From positions 1 to 37,828 of the forward strand of contig CANSYK010000032.1 in the NCBI GenBank assembly GCA_947651225.1: 37,828 nt of DNA, written 5' to 3'. The notes beneath the pieces were generated by a model. The model made no database searches and was not told the origin of the DNA. It saw nothing but the letters and a program-made list of their open reading frames with translations. The stretch is from an uncultured bacterium. Lineage in GTDB: Bacteria > Bacillota > Clostridia > Lachnospirales > Lachnospiraceae. Numbering within the stretch: position 1 is the stretch's first letter; the number at the start of each line of letters is the position of its first letter. The translations under genes were made by a program, and so were the position numbers. Positions 8,371 to 14,942 of the stretch are shown here, in pieces.

Positions 8371-9081
8371 ATGAAGAAGAAATTGGGTTTAATGCTTTGT
8401 GTGATTTCCTGCCTGGTGTTAATGATGGGCTGCAGCCTGACAAAGGAAAATAAAAATCTGAGCAAATCGAAGCTGACAAAATCTGCTGAAGAGTTTGCTG
8501 CACAGTGGTTTGAATATGATTTTCAGACTACGGTGGAGCAGTATGCGGATCAGATGGGCGAAGAGCAGGTGGATTCTTATAAAGAGTATGCAAAGATGCA
8601 GAAAAAGCACGGAGCCATGAAAAAGGTTGTGGATAAGGATTATTCCACAGCGTCTGATACGGCAACGGTAGCGTTGACTATTACAACAGAAAAATCTGGA
8701 AAGCTTGTGTTTACGGTAATCTATAGTGAAGATGGTGAAATCAGTGATTGGAAGGCGGAAGAGTACCAGTCAATCGGCAAGACGATGGGAAGAGCCGGAT
8801 TGAATACGGTTATGAGTATGGCAATCGTGTTCTGTGTTCTGATTTTCATATCATTGCTTATTAGCTGCTTTAAGTTTATTGGTGGTACGCAGCAAAAGGA
8901 GGCGCCAAAGCCAGTTCCTGCAGCAGTAGCGCCAGCACCTGTACCAGAGGTTTTGCCGGAGGAAGAAAATCTGGCGGATGACTTAGAACTGGTTGCGGTT
9001 ATTACAGCAACGATTGCGGCAGCAAGCGAAAACGAATGTACAGATGGGCTTATCGTTCGTTCTATTGTACGCAGGTCTTGA
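8371..9081 (+). CDS. OadG-like gamma subunit with added lipoprotein domain
   Basis: Probable small membrane subunit (gamma/delta) of the decarboxylase Na+ pump, 236 aa instead of the usual 80-120. The order is a lipoprotein signal with lipobox LMMGC (Cys21), a DUF3887-like globular domain (about 35-135) and one membrane helix (146-170). An Ala/Pro-rich linker (175-198) and a C-terminal EENLADDLELVAVITATIAAA segment (about 198-217) typical of OadG/MmdD follow. The first half would sit outside the membrane and the tail in the cytoplasm, where OadG tails contact the carboxyltransferase. It starts 14 bases after mmdA with a GGAGAGG site. Assignment rests on the tail, topology and position. Confidence 0.75.
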   Translation: MKKKLGLMLCVISCLVLMMGCSLTKENKNLSKSKLTKSAEEFAAQWFEYDFQTTVEQYADQMGEEQVDSYKEYAKMQKKHGAMKKVVDKDYSTASDTATVALTITTEKSGKLVFTVIYSEDGEISDWKAEEYQSIGKTMGRAGLNTVMSMAIVFCVLIFISLLISCFKFIGGTQQKEAPKPVPAAVAPAPVPEVLPEEENLADDLELVAVITATIAAASENECTDGLIVRSIVRRS

Positions 9082-9115
9082 TTGTCTGTACAGAGGGCAT
9101 TGCAAACATTGTATA

Positions 9116-9146
9116 TTAGCTGCTTGTAATGCAGACTTGCAGCTAA
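9116..9146 (+). promoter_or_regulatory. hairpin before the biotin carrier gene
   Basis: TTAGCTGC (9116-9123) pairs perfectly with GCAGCTAA (9139-9146), with a 15-base loop. It has no T-tract. It may protect or punctuate the mRNA upstream of the biotin carrier gene, which must be made in excess. Confidence 0.35.
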
Positions 9147-9201
9147 GGAACCGTTATGAAATAAATTAGCTGATATCTGAAAAATTATGGAGGAAAAGAG
9201 A

Positions 9202-9570
9202 ATGAAAAATTACACAATTACCGTAAATGGTACTGTATATGATGTTACTGTAGAAGAGGGAACAGGAGAAGGCGCAGGTACAGCAGCGCCAAAAGCTGCA
9301 CCGAAGGCGGCAGCACCAAAGGCTGCACCAAAAGCAGCGCCGGCAGGAGCTCAGGGTTCTGTAAAAGTAAATTCTCCAATGCAGGGTAAGATTATATCTG
9401 TTAGCGCAAGTGTTGGCCAGGCTGTGAAAAAAGGCGATGTTCTGATGATTCTTGAGGCGATGAAGATGGAAAATGAAGTTGTTGCACCAGGAGATGGAAC
9501 AGTTGCCAGTATCAATGTAGCAGCAGGAGATTCTGTAGAGGTAGGAGCAGTTTTGGCGACTTTAGATTAA
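9202..9570 (+). CDS. biotin carboxyl carrier protein (1.3S / MmdC-like)
   Basis: Mobile biotin arm of the decarboxylase complex, 122 aa. The N-terminal 20 residues match the start of such carriers (MKNYTITVNGTVYDVTVEE). A flexible Ala/Pro/Lys linker made of repeated APKA units spans about 27-50, and a biotinyl domain follows with the site EAMKME, biotinylated at Lys88. An in-frame ATG at 9187 is part of the ribosome binding site itself (GGAGGAAAAG), so translation should begin at 9202. A stand-alone carrier fits the absence of a biotinyl domain on the OadA-like protein downstream. Confidence 0.93.
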   Translation: MKNYTITVNGTVYDVTVEEGTGEGAGTAAPKAAPKAAAPKAAPKAAPAGAQGSVKVNSPMQGKIISVSASVGQAVKKGDVLMILEAMKMENEVVAPGDGTVASINVAAGDSVEVGAVLATLD

Positions 9571-9587
9571 TTTAGGAGGGACTGACT

Positions 9588-10730
9588 TTGGAATACGTTA
9601 TTACAACGTTAGAGAATTTAGCAGGTCAGACAGCATTTGCCAATATTACGCTTGGAAATTATCTGATGATTGTTGTCGGCTGTATCTTTCTCTACTTGGC
9701 GATTAAAAAAGGTTATGAGCCTTTGCTTTTAATTCCAATTGCTTTCGGTATGATTCTGGTTAATATTTATCCAGATATCATGGCGGAGCCTACGGAAACA
9801 GCAAATGGTGGTTTATTGTATTATTTCTTTCAGCTGGATGAATGGAGTATCCTGCCGTCTCTTATTTTCCTTGGGGTAGGTGCGATGACAGACTTTGGTC
9901 CGCTGATTGCGAATCCGGCGAGCTTTCTTTTGGGAGCAGCGGCACAGTTTGGTATTTTTACAGCCTATCTGGTTGCAATCCTTCTGGGCTTTAATGATAA
10001 GGCAGCAGCGGCAATTTCTATTATTGGTGGTGCTGATGGCCCGACTTCGATTTTCCTCTGCGGAAAGTTGAAGCAGACGGAATATATGGGACCAATTGCG
10101 GTGGCGGCATATTCTTATATGTCATTGGTGCCAATTATCCAGCCTCCGATTATGAAGCTGTTTACAACAGAAGAAGAGCGTAAGATTAAGATGGGACAGC
10201 TTCGCCCGGTATCAAAGCTGGAGAAAATTTTGTTCCCGATTATTGTTACAATTGTAGTCTGCTTGCTTTTGCCAACAACAGCTCCGTTAGTAGGTATGTT
10301 GATGCTTGGTAATCTGTTTAAAGAGTGTGGTGTGGTAAAACAGCTTGCGGAAACAGCATCTAATGCTTTGATGTATATTGTTGTTATTTTGCTTGGTACA
10401 TCCGTAGGCGCTACTACAAGTGCAGAAGCCTTTTTGAAGGTTACGACTTTAAAGATTGTTGCCCTTGGCCTTGTTGCGTTTGCAATTGGGACGACCGCAG
10501 GAGTATTGTTTGGTAAGCTGATGTGTAAGGTGACAGGTGGAAAGGTGAACCCGCTCATTGGTTCTGCGGGCGTTTCGGCGGTTCCGATGGCGGCACGTGT
10601 ATCACAGAAAGTTGGTGCCGAGGCAGATCCGACAAACTTCCTTTTAATGCATGCTATGGGACCAAATGTTGCCGGAGTAATCGGTACAGCAGTAGCGGCT
10701 GGTGTATTTATGGCGATATTTGGGGTATAA
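9588..10730 (+). CDS. oadB: Na+-translocating decarboxylase beta subunit
   Basis: Integral membrane subunit (OadB/MmdB/GcdB family) that decarboxylates carboxybiotin and exports Na+. It is 380 aa with about nine or more hydrophobic segments. The conserved motif [10 protein letters not shown] (147-156) carries the essential Asp150, which corresponds to the Na+/proton-binding Asp of Klebsiella OadB. The C-terminal motif [16 protein letters not shown] is the second conserved site. Translation starts at TTG (9588) behind AGGAGGG at 9574-9580. It is tightly linked to the biotin carrier gene (17 bases). A 230-base gap with two hairpins separates it from the OadA-like gene. Confidence 0.93.
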   Translation: MEYVITTLENLAGQTAFANITLGNYLMIVVGCIFLYLAIKKGYEPLLLIPIAFGMILVNIYPDIMAEPTETANGGLLYYFFQLDEWSILPSLIFLGVGAMTDFGPLIANPASFLLGAAAQFGIFTAYLVAILLGFNDKAAAAISIIGGADGPTSIFLCGKLKQTEYMGPIAVAAYSYMSLVPIIQPPIMKLFTTEEERKIKMGQLRPVSKLEKILFPIIVTIVVCLLLPTTAPLVGMLMLGNLFKECGVVKQLAETASNALMYIVVILLGTSVGATTSAEAFLKVTTLKIVALGLVAFAIGTTAGVLFGKLMCKVTGGKVNPLIGSAGVSAVPMAARVSQKVGAEADPTNFLLMHAMGPNVAGVIGTAVAAGVFMAIFGV

Positions 10731-10731
10731 A

Positions 10732-10791
10732 AGGTGAAAAGTATTTCTAAGCCAGCAAAAAACGCTGGCTAGGAAATGCTAAGTTTCACCT
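10732..10791 (+). repeat. hairpin repeat, copy 1 (after oadB)
   Basis: AGGTGAAA (10732-10739) pairs with TTTCACCT (10784-10791). Inside these, TTTCTAAGCCAGC pairs with GCTGGCTAGGAAA with one two-base mismatch. The same element recurs 119 bases later. It has no proper T-tract on the plus strand and starts one base after the oadB stop. Confidence 0.75.
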
Positions 10792-10794
10792 AAT

Positions 10795-10817
10795 GAAAAT
10801 GCAAAAGCAGCATTTTC
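10795..10817 (+). repeat. short hairpin between the two large ones
   Basis: GAAAATGC (10795-10802) pairs perfectly with GCATTTTC (10810-10817), with a 7-base loop. The core ATGCAAAAGCAGCATTTT recurs with two changes at 17595-17612, before trmD. Confidence 0.5.
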
Positions 10818-10850
10818 TGATACAATGTTTTTTGTTGACGAAAAAAGACG

Positions 10851-10911
10851 AGGTGAAAAGTATTTCTAAGTCAGCATAAAACCTGGCTTAGAAATGTTAA
10901 GTTGATTTTTG
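10851..10911 (+). repeat. hairpin repeat, copy 2 (before oadA)
   Basis: A second copy of the element at 10732 begins with AGGTGAAAAGTATTTCTAAG and ends with GAAATGTTAAGTT. CTAAGTCAG pairs with CTGGCTTAG, giving one G-U pair at the position where copy 1 has G-C. It ends about 50 bases before oadA and runs into GATTTTT. Confidence 0.7.
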
Positions 10912-10960
10912 CTTGCTAAGATAGAGTTAATAATGCCTGCAAGGGCAGAATGGAGGAAAC

Positions 10961-12376
10961 ATGGCAAAAAAGATAGAAAAGAAACCTGTAAAGATTACAG
11001 AGACGATTCTCCGTGATGCGCATCAGTCTCTGATTGCGACTCGAATGACAACAGAGCAGATGCTTCCGATTATTGATAAAATGGACGAAGTTGGCTATCA
11101 CTCTGTTGAGTGCTGGGGTGGTGCGACTTTTGATGCATCTCTCCGCTTTTTGAAGGAAGATCCATGGGAGAGGCTTCGTAAGTTAAAGGCTGGTTTTAAG
11201 AAGACAAAGCTGCAGATGTTATTCCGTGGACAGAATATTCTTGGATATAACCATTATGCAGATGATGTTGTAGAGTATTTTGTACAGAAGTCTATTGCAA
11301 ATGGTATTGATATTATTCGTATTTTTGACTGCTTAAATGATATCCGTAACTTGGAAACGGCTGTAAAAGCTGCGAACAGGGAAAATGGCCATGCACAAAT
11401 TGCCCTTTCCTATACCTTAGGAGATGCTTATACACTGGATTATTGGAAGGATATGGCAAAACGTATTGAAGATATGGGTGCAAAGTCACTTTGTATCAAG
11501 GATATGGCTGGTCTTTTGGTTCCGGTAAAGGCAACCGAATTAGTAACAGCATTAAAGGAGACTGTTTCTATTCCAATTGACCTTCATACACATTATACTT
11601 CCGGTGTGGCAGCTATGACATATATGAAGGCTGTTGAGTCAGGATGCGATATTATTGATACAGCAATGTCGCCGTTCTCTATGGGAACAAGCCAGCCGGC
11701 AACAGAGGTTATGGTAGAGGCATTTAAGGGAACTCCTTATGATACAGGGCTTGATCAAACAAAACTTGCAGAAATTGCGGATTATTTCCGTCCAATGCGT
11801 GAAGAGGCATTAAAAAGTGGTCTGATGAATACAAAGGTACTTGGCGTAAATATTCAGACACTCCGTTATCAGGTTCCGGGTGGTATGTTGAGTAATCTGG
11901 TTTCCCAGTTAAAAGAAATGGGACAGGAAGATAAATATGAGCAGGTGCTTGAGGAAGTGCCTAAGGTTCGAAAGGACTTTGGTGAGCCGCCGCTTGTTAC
12001 ACCATCTTCACAAATTGTAGGAACACAGGCAGTGTTAAATGTAGTTGCTGGTGAGAGATATAAGATGGTAACAAAAGAGTCAAAGAAGCTTCTTTCTGGT
12101 GAATTTGGACAGACGGTTAAACCATTTAATCCAGAAGTACAAAAGAAGTGTATTGGCGATGTGAAGCCAATTACCTGCCGTCCGGCTGATTTGATTAAGC
12201 CGCAGCTTGCTGAACTTGAAAAAGAAATGGCACAGTATAAGCAGCAGGATGAAGATGTATTGTCTTATGCATTGTTCCCTCAGGTGGCTACAGAATTCTT
12301 TAAGTATCGTGAGGCACAGAAGGATAAGATAGATGCTTCTGTGGCAGATACAGAAAATAAAGCTTATCCAGTATAA
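10961..12376 (+). CDS. oadA: oxaloacetate decarboxylase alpha / pyruvate carboxyltransferase (5S-like)
   Basis: TIM-barrel carboxyltransferase that moves CO2 between oxaloacetate/pyruvate and carboxybiotin (the HMGL-like family of OadA, PycB and transcarboxylase 5S), 471 aa. It begins with the family start ITETILRDAHQSL. The carbamylated or catalytic Lys lies in LCIKDMAGLL, and the metal ligands are in IDLHTHYTSG. The C-terminal half (about 300-460) is the conserved carboxylase domain, with VPGGMLSNL at its start. It ends without a biotinyl domain, unlike Klebsiella OadA, so it must use the separate carrier encoded upstream. GGAGG precedes the ATG by a few bases. A terminator follows directly. 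Confidence 0.9.
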   Translation: MAKKIEKKPVKITETILRDAHQSLIATRMTTEQMLPIIDKMDEVGYHSVECWGGATFDASLRFLKEDPWERLRKLKAGFKKTKLQMLFRGQNILGYNHYADDVVEYFVQKSIANGIDIIRIFDCLNDIRNLETAVKAANRENGHAQIALSYTLGDAYTLDYWKDMAKRIEDMGAKSLCIKDMAGLLVPVKATELVTALKETVSIPIDLHTHYTSGVAAMTYMKAVESGCDIIDTAMSPFSMGTSQPATEVMVEAFKGTPYDTGLDQTKLAEIADYFRPMREEALKSGLMNTKVLGVNIQTLRYQVPGGMLSNLVSQLKEMGQEDKYEQVLEEVPKVRKDFGEPPLVTPSSQIVGTQAVLNVVAGERYKMVTKESKKLLSGEFGQTVKPFNPEVQKKCIGDVKPITCRPADLIKPQLAELEKEMAQYKQQDEDVLSYALFPQVATEFFKYREAQKDKIDASVADTENKAYPV

Positions 12377-12395
12377 ACAATAAAAGAGAATAAAG

Positions 12396-12431
12396 GGAAA
12401 AGGGGGGTACCATATTGGTATCCCTTTTCTC
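12396..12431 (+). terminator. intrinsic terminator of the sodium-pump cluster
   Basis: GGAAAAGGG-type arm, GGTACC/GGTATC inner pairs and CCCTTTTCTC form a stable stem with an ATATT-like loop. It starts about 20 bases after the oadA stop. Confidence 0.7.
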
Positions 12432-12460
12432 TTGCAAAAGTTTAGCCATAATAGTATACT
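12432..12460 (+). promoter_or_regulatory. promoter of the Rpn-like gene
   Basis: TTGCAA (12432-12437), a 17-base spacer and TATACT (12455-12460) lie immediately after the terminator. Confidence 0.5.
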
Positions 12461-12515
12461 GGATGCAACAAAGAAAGGGTTATGATATGCGTAAGAAAAT
12501 ACAAAATCAGTTATT

Positions 12516-12773
12516 ATGACAGTGGCAGGAGCGGCGCATTCTAAGATTGATTATAATGCATTGAGCAGGAAAGGAGATGCTGATATGTGTACCGTTTTTG
12601 AAGAAACTTGGGCAGAAGGGAAAGCAGAAGGGAAAGCAGAGGGAATTATTATAGCTGGTCATGAACTTGGGCTCTCTGAACATGATATTTTGGAAATTTT
12701 ACAGAATAAGTTAAATATATCCTTACAAAAGGCACAGGAATATTTTAATATGTTTCGAAAGCAGATTATTTGA
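12516..12773 (+). CDS. C-terminal remnant of an Rpn/PD-(D/E)XK transposase-like protein
   Basis: This 85-residue product resembles only the tail of Rpn-family PD-(D/E)XK nuclease/transposase proteins. It has MCTVFEETWAEG, the characteristic EGKAEGKAEG repeat and an EILQNKLNISLQKAQEYF helix. The nuclease core is absent. A 10-codon frame starting at 12487 (MRKKIQNQLL) overlaps its first ATG as ATGA. The ATG at 12585, seven bases after GGAGA, may be the actual start. It is probably a degraded gene, although it still has a promoter and a ribosome binding site. Whether the product does anything is unknown. Confidence 0.5.
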   Translation: MTVAGAAHSKIDYNALSRKGDADMCTVFEETWAEGKAEGKAEGIIIAGHELGLSEHDILEILQNKLNISLQKAQEYFNMFRKQII

Positions 12774-12788
12774 ATGGAGGAAATACAG

Positions 12789-13103
12789 ATGAATAATGAA
12801 GGCGTAAAGGATGATTTGATTCACGGGCTGGCAGATGCTTTTGCACAGGGGGATGGGACAAAAAAGGAGAAAGGGGCTTCTCGTTTTAACAAAGCAACTG
12901 GAACGCTGCTTGCTTCCAATACTTATATTAACCATGCATTAAGCCATATTAATGAAGCAGATTGTTTTACGAAAGGCAAAGTTTATACCTGCAGCCAGAT
13001 TGAAAATGATTTTACAAAAATTATTTCGGACAGTGGAAAGATTATTCAGGTAAATATTAATGATCCAGATTTTACTTTTAAAATTAATCCAAGAAAAGCA
13101 TAA
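12789..13103 (+). CDS. hypothetical protein, 104 aa
   Basis: Not recognised. It is a soluble protein without signal peptide or membrane segment. The N-terminal third is polar and Lys-rich (GDGTKKEKGASRF). The rest looks like a small alpha/beta fold ending in VNINDPDFTFKINPRKA. A TGGAGG ribosome binding site precedes the ATG at 12789; the upstream in-frame ATG at 12774 overlaps that site and is less likely. It starts 15 bases after the Rpn-like remnant, so the two are probably co-transcribed. Codon use looks like that of its neighbours. Confidence 0.6.
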   Translation: MNNEGVKDDLIHGLADAFAQGDGTKKEKGASRFNKATGTLLASNTYINHALSHINEADCFTKGKVYTCSQIENDFTKIISDSGKIIQVNINDPDFTFKINPRKA

Positions 13104-13154
13104 ACACGTCCTAGGACCTGTTACAGCAGTTTTTTCATTAAGGATGGGTAGAAA

Positions 13155-13526
13155 ATGGAACATAGAAATGCAGAGGAAGGGTTGGAAGAAAGGTTGGAGC
13201 TTTCTTTACTATATGATTTTTATGGTGCGTTGTTAAAAGGAAATCAGCAGAGAATGTTTGAGGCATATATTCTGGAGGATTATAATTTTTCAGAGATTGC
13301 CAGCCAGGAGGGAATCTCAAGGCAGGGAGTGTATGACGCAATTAAGCGTGCCACAAAGCAGCTTCGGGAATACGAAAAAAAGCTTGGCCTGGCCGCTCGT
13401 TTTGAAAAGCAGAAGCTGCTGGCGCAGACGCTTCGTAAGGAGGTACAGGATTTACAGATGCCTGGAGAGGAAAAACGTTGGGAAAAGGTTTTTAAAATAA
13501 TAGAAGATATTTTAGAAGAATCATAA
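13155..13526 (+). CDS. ylxM: YlxM-family helix-turn-helix protein (UPF0122)
   Basis: Small DNA-binding-like protein that in Firmicutes is encoded next to ffh and is thought to act on signal recognition particle expression or assembly. It is 123 aa. The N-terminal half has the family pattern LSLLYDFYGALL followed by a sigma-70 region 4-like helix-turn-helix (FSEIASQEGISRQGVYDAIKRA, about residues 41-62). The C-terminus is charged and coiled-coil-like. Its usual partner ffh begins 1.4 kb downstream, separated by a reversed gene, so the classic ylxM-ffh operon is broken here. Confidence 0.9.
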   Translation: MEHRNAEEGLEERLELSLLYDFYGALLKGNQQRMFEAYILEDYNFSEIASQEGISRQGVYDAIKRATKQLREYEKKLGLAARFEKQKLLAQTLRKEVQDLQMPGEEKRWEKVFKIIEDILEES

Positions 13527-13560
13527 AAGGGAATGTAAGGTTTGTCCTTACACTCCCTTT
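13526..13560. terminator. bidirectional terminator after ylxM
   Basis: AAAGGGAATGTAAGG (13526-13540) pairs with CCTTACACTCCCTTT (13546-13560) with one mismatch and a 5-base loop. It sits between the converging ylxM and Big2 genes. The A-rich left edge and T-rich right edge suit both directions. Confidence 0.7.
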
Positions 13561-13592
13561 AAAATGTTACTCGTTAATTGTAAACAGAAGAA

Positions 13593-14630
13593 TTAGCCCT
13601 GTGTAACATATGTACTGTTTTTACTAATGGAAGGAGTAGCATTTGGTAAATCCTGAGTAGTTTTTAAGCTTAATTTAGATTTCTTAATTGTATACTTAAG
13701 TGTTTTGGTGCCACCCTGTAAAACAGTAAGTTTTTTGTTCTTGATTGAAATGCTGCCGATTTTTTTATTTGATTTATTCTTGAGTGTAATGGTAGCATTC
13801 TTAATCTGTACAACTTTCTTTCCACTGTTGTTTACAAATTTTGCATTTACAAGAAGATTGCCCTTGCTGTCATAGTTCATCTTAGTTACGATTAAAGCGG
13901 CACTTCCATAAGAAACGTTAGAAACAGTGGCTTTGTTATTAGTGTATACATTTTTTACTACTTTTACTGCACATTTTGCAGTTGCTCCCGTTGTCTTATC
14001 AGTTGCTGTAATAGTAGCACTGCCTGCTTTTTTCGCTGTTACCTTACCACTGCTGTTTACCGTTGCAACACTTGTCTTACTGGAAGTCCATTTTACATTA
14101 CTTTTGGAAGAAGCATCCGTTACTTTAAGTGTTTCATTAAATCCTACGGTAAGATTAAGAGTACTCTTATTCATCTTAATGGTAGGGGTATCCTGGTAGA
14201 TGCTGAGAATATAATCGGTATTTGCTCCAAAGGTAAGAGAAATTGTGTAATTACCTGTCTGTGGCGTCTTCCAGTCAACATAATAAGCATATACTGGGCC
14301 ATTTGCGGTCTTTACGACTTCCCATGCAGTAGAGTCAGTGCTGACAACAGAGTCCTCATATATTGTTTCGTTTCCTGCTGTTGTTTTAATAGTACAATTC
14401 ATGTCGATTGGCTGTGCCACAAAAACATCAACATATGTGTAAGAAGTTTTTTCAATCGAGAAATCATACTGTACAGGTGTGTTGGCTGTTGCAGTGTTCA
14501 TCTCCTCCAAAATTGTTGTCGTAGAATCAGCCGCTTCTGCTTTGTTTGGAGTAACTGCAAGGCTGCTAAGGCAGAGTGCAGATGTCAGAACAAGAGCAGT
14601 TGTTTTTGTTTTTAAATTAGAAAGTTTCAT
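13593..14630 (-). CDS. secreted protein with a bacterial Ig-like (Big2) domain
   Basis: An exported, probably cell-surface or extracellular protein of 345 aa. Residues 1 to about 34 form a Sec signal peptide with a Lys-rich start, hydrophobic core and AEA cleavage motif. About 35-150 is a beta-rich region resembling secreted accessory domains. A clear Big2 domain follows (about 155-230), with PTIKMNKSTLNLTVG, VKWTSS and GKVTAKKAGSATITA motifs. The Lys/Ser/Thr-rich C-terminus has no LPxTG anchor. The frame is open from 14690, but AAGGAGGAAAATC places the start at 14630. It sits reversed between ylxM and ffh and has its own promoter. The ligand is unknown. Confidence 0.82.
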   Translation of the reverse strand: MKLSNLKTKTTALVLTSALCLSSLAVTPNKAEAADSTTTILEEMNTATANTPVQYDFSIEKTSYTYVDVFVAQPIDMNCTIKTTAGNETIYEDSVVSTDSTAWEVVKTANGPVYAYYVDWKTPQTGNYTISLTFGANTDYILSIYQDTPTIKMNKSTLNLTVGFNETLKVTDASSKSNVKWTSSKTSVATVNSSGKVTAKKAGSATITATDKTTGATAKCAVKVVKNVYTNNKATVSNVSYGSAALIVTKMNYDSKGNLLVNAKFVNNSGKKVVQIKNATITLKNKSNKKIGSISIKNKKLTVLQGGTKTLKYTIKKSKLSLKTTQDLPNATPSISKNSTYVTQG

Positions 14631-14710
14631 GATTTTCCTCCTTAAATAAAAAGTTTTTTTGTTGCCCCAAAGCCCGCTTTTCCCTTGCATTTAGGGCAAT
14701 TACTATTCTC

Positions 14711-14739
14711 ATTATAATAGATGGACTAAAAAATGGCAA
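14711..14739 (-). promoter_or_regulatory. promoter of the Big2 gene
   Basis: Read on the minus strand: TTGCCA (14739-14734), a 17-base spacer and a perfect TATAAT (14716-14711), about 80 bases before the start codon. Confidence 0.65.
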
Positions 14740-14770
14740 GAGCAAATGGGATTTTTTAAGAAAACTAGAG

Positions 14771-14795
14771 CGTGAATAGCAACCGTGAATAGAAC
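14771..14795 (+). repeat. GTGAATAGTAAC-family repeat, copy A (tandem half-sites)
   Basis: CGTGAATAGCAAC (14771-14783) and CCGTGAATAGAAC (14783-14795) lie head to tail. Each is one or two changes from CCGTGAATAGTAAC, the right end of the dispersed repeat described elsewhere in the window. Confidence 0.6.
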
Positions 14796-14808
14796 AGGGA
14801 AATAAAAC

Positions 14809-14831
14809 TTGTCAAGAAAAATGCTTGACAA
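14809..14831 (+). promoter_or_regulatory. inverted repeat over the ffh -35 box
   Basis: TTGTCAAG (14809-14816) and CTTGACAA (14824-14831) are a perfect 8-bp inverted repeat with a 7-base centre. The right arm contains the -35 hexamer, so a bound protein would block ffh transcription. Confidence 0.5.
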
Positions 14832-14853
14832 TCTGCTTTTTTTCGATTATACT
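14825..14853 (+). promoter_or_regulatory. promoter of the ffh operon
   Basis: A perfect TTGACA (14825-14830), a 17-base spacer and TATACT (14848-14853) lie about 90 bases before ffh. Confidence 0.75.
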
Positions 14854-14942
14854 ACGGATTGTGTCAAAATAAAAAAGGCATAGAAGCCTATATTGGACAG
14901 GATTCGGAGATAGCACACAGGGACTTATAGCAGGAGGGGTTT

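Larger units (their letters stand above)
14631..14942. other. divergent regulatory region between the Big2 gene and ffh
   Basis: This 312-base gap holds the minus-strand promoter of the Big2 gene, two head-to-tail copies of the GTGAATAG repeat end (14771-14795), and the ffh promoter with an inverted repeat over its -35 box. TTACTATTC at 14700-14708 may be the opposite end of the same repeat element. Nothing else was recognised. Confidence 0.6.

Noticed and set aside
9301-9350. Repetitive GCACCAAAGGC-like DNA in the biotin carrier gene
   Set aside because: It encodes the normal Ala/Pro/Lys linker of biotin carriers and is not a separate repeat element.
10115-10558. Minus-strand frame of 147 codons inside oadB
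   Set aside because: Shadow of a membrane-protein gene; composition follows the reverse of the sense codons.
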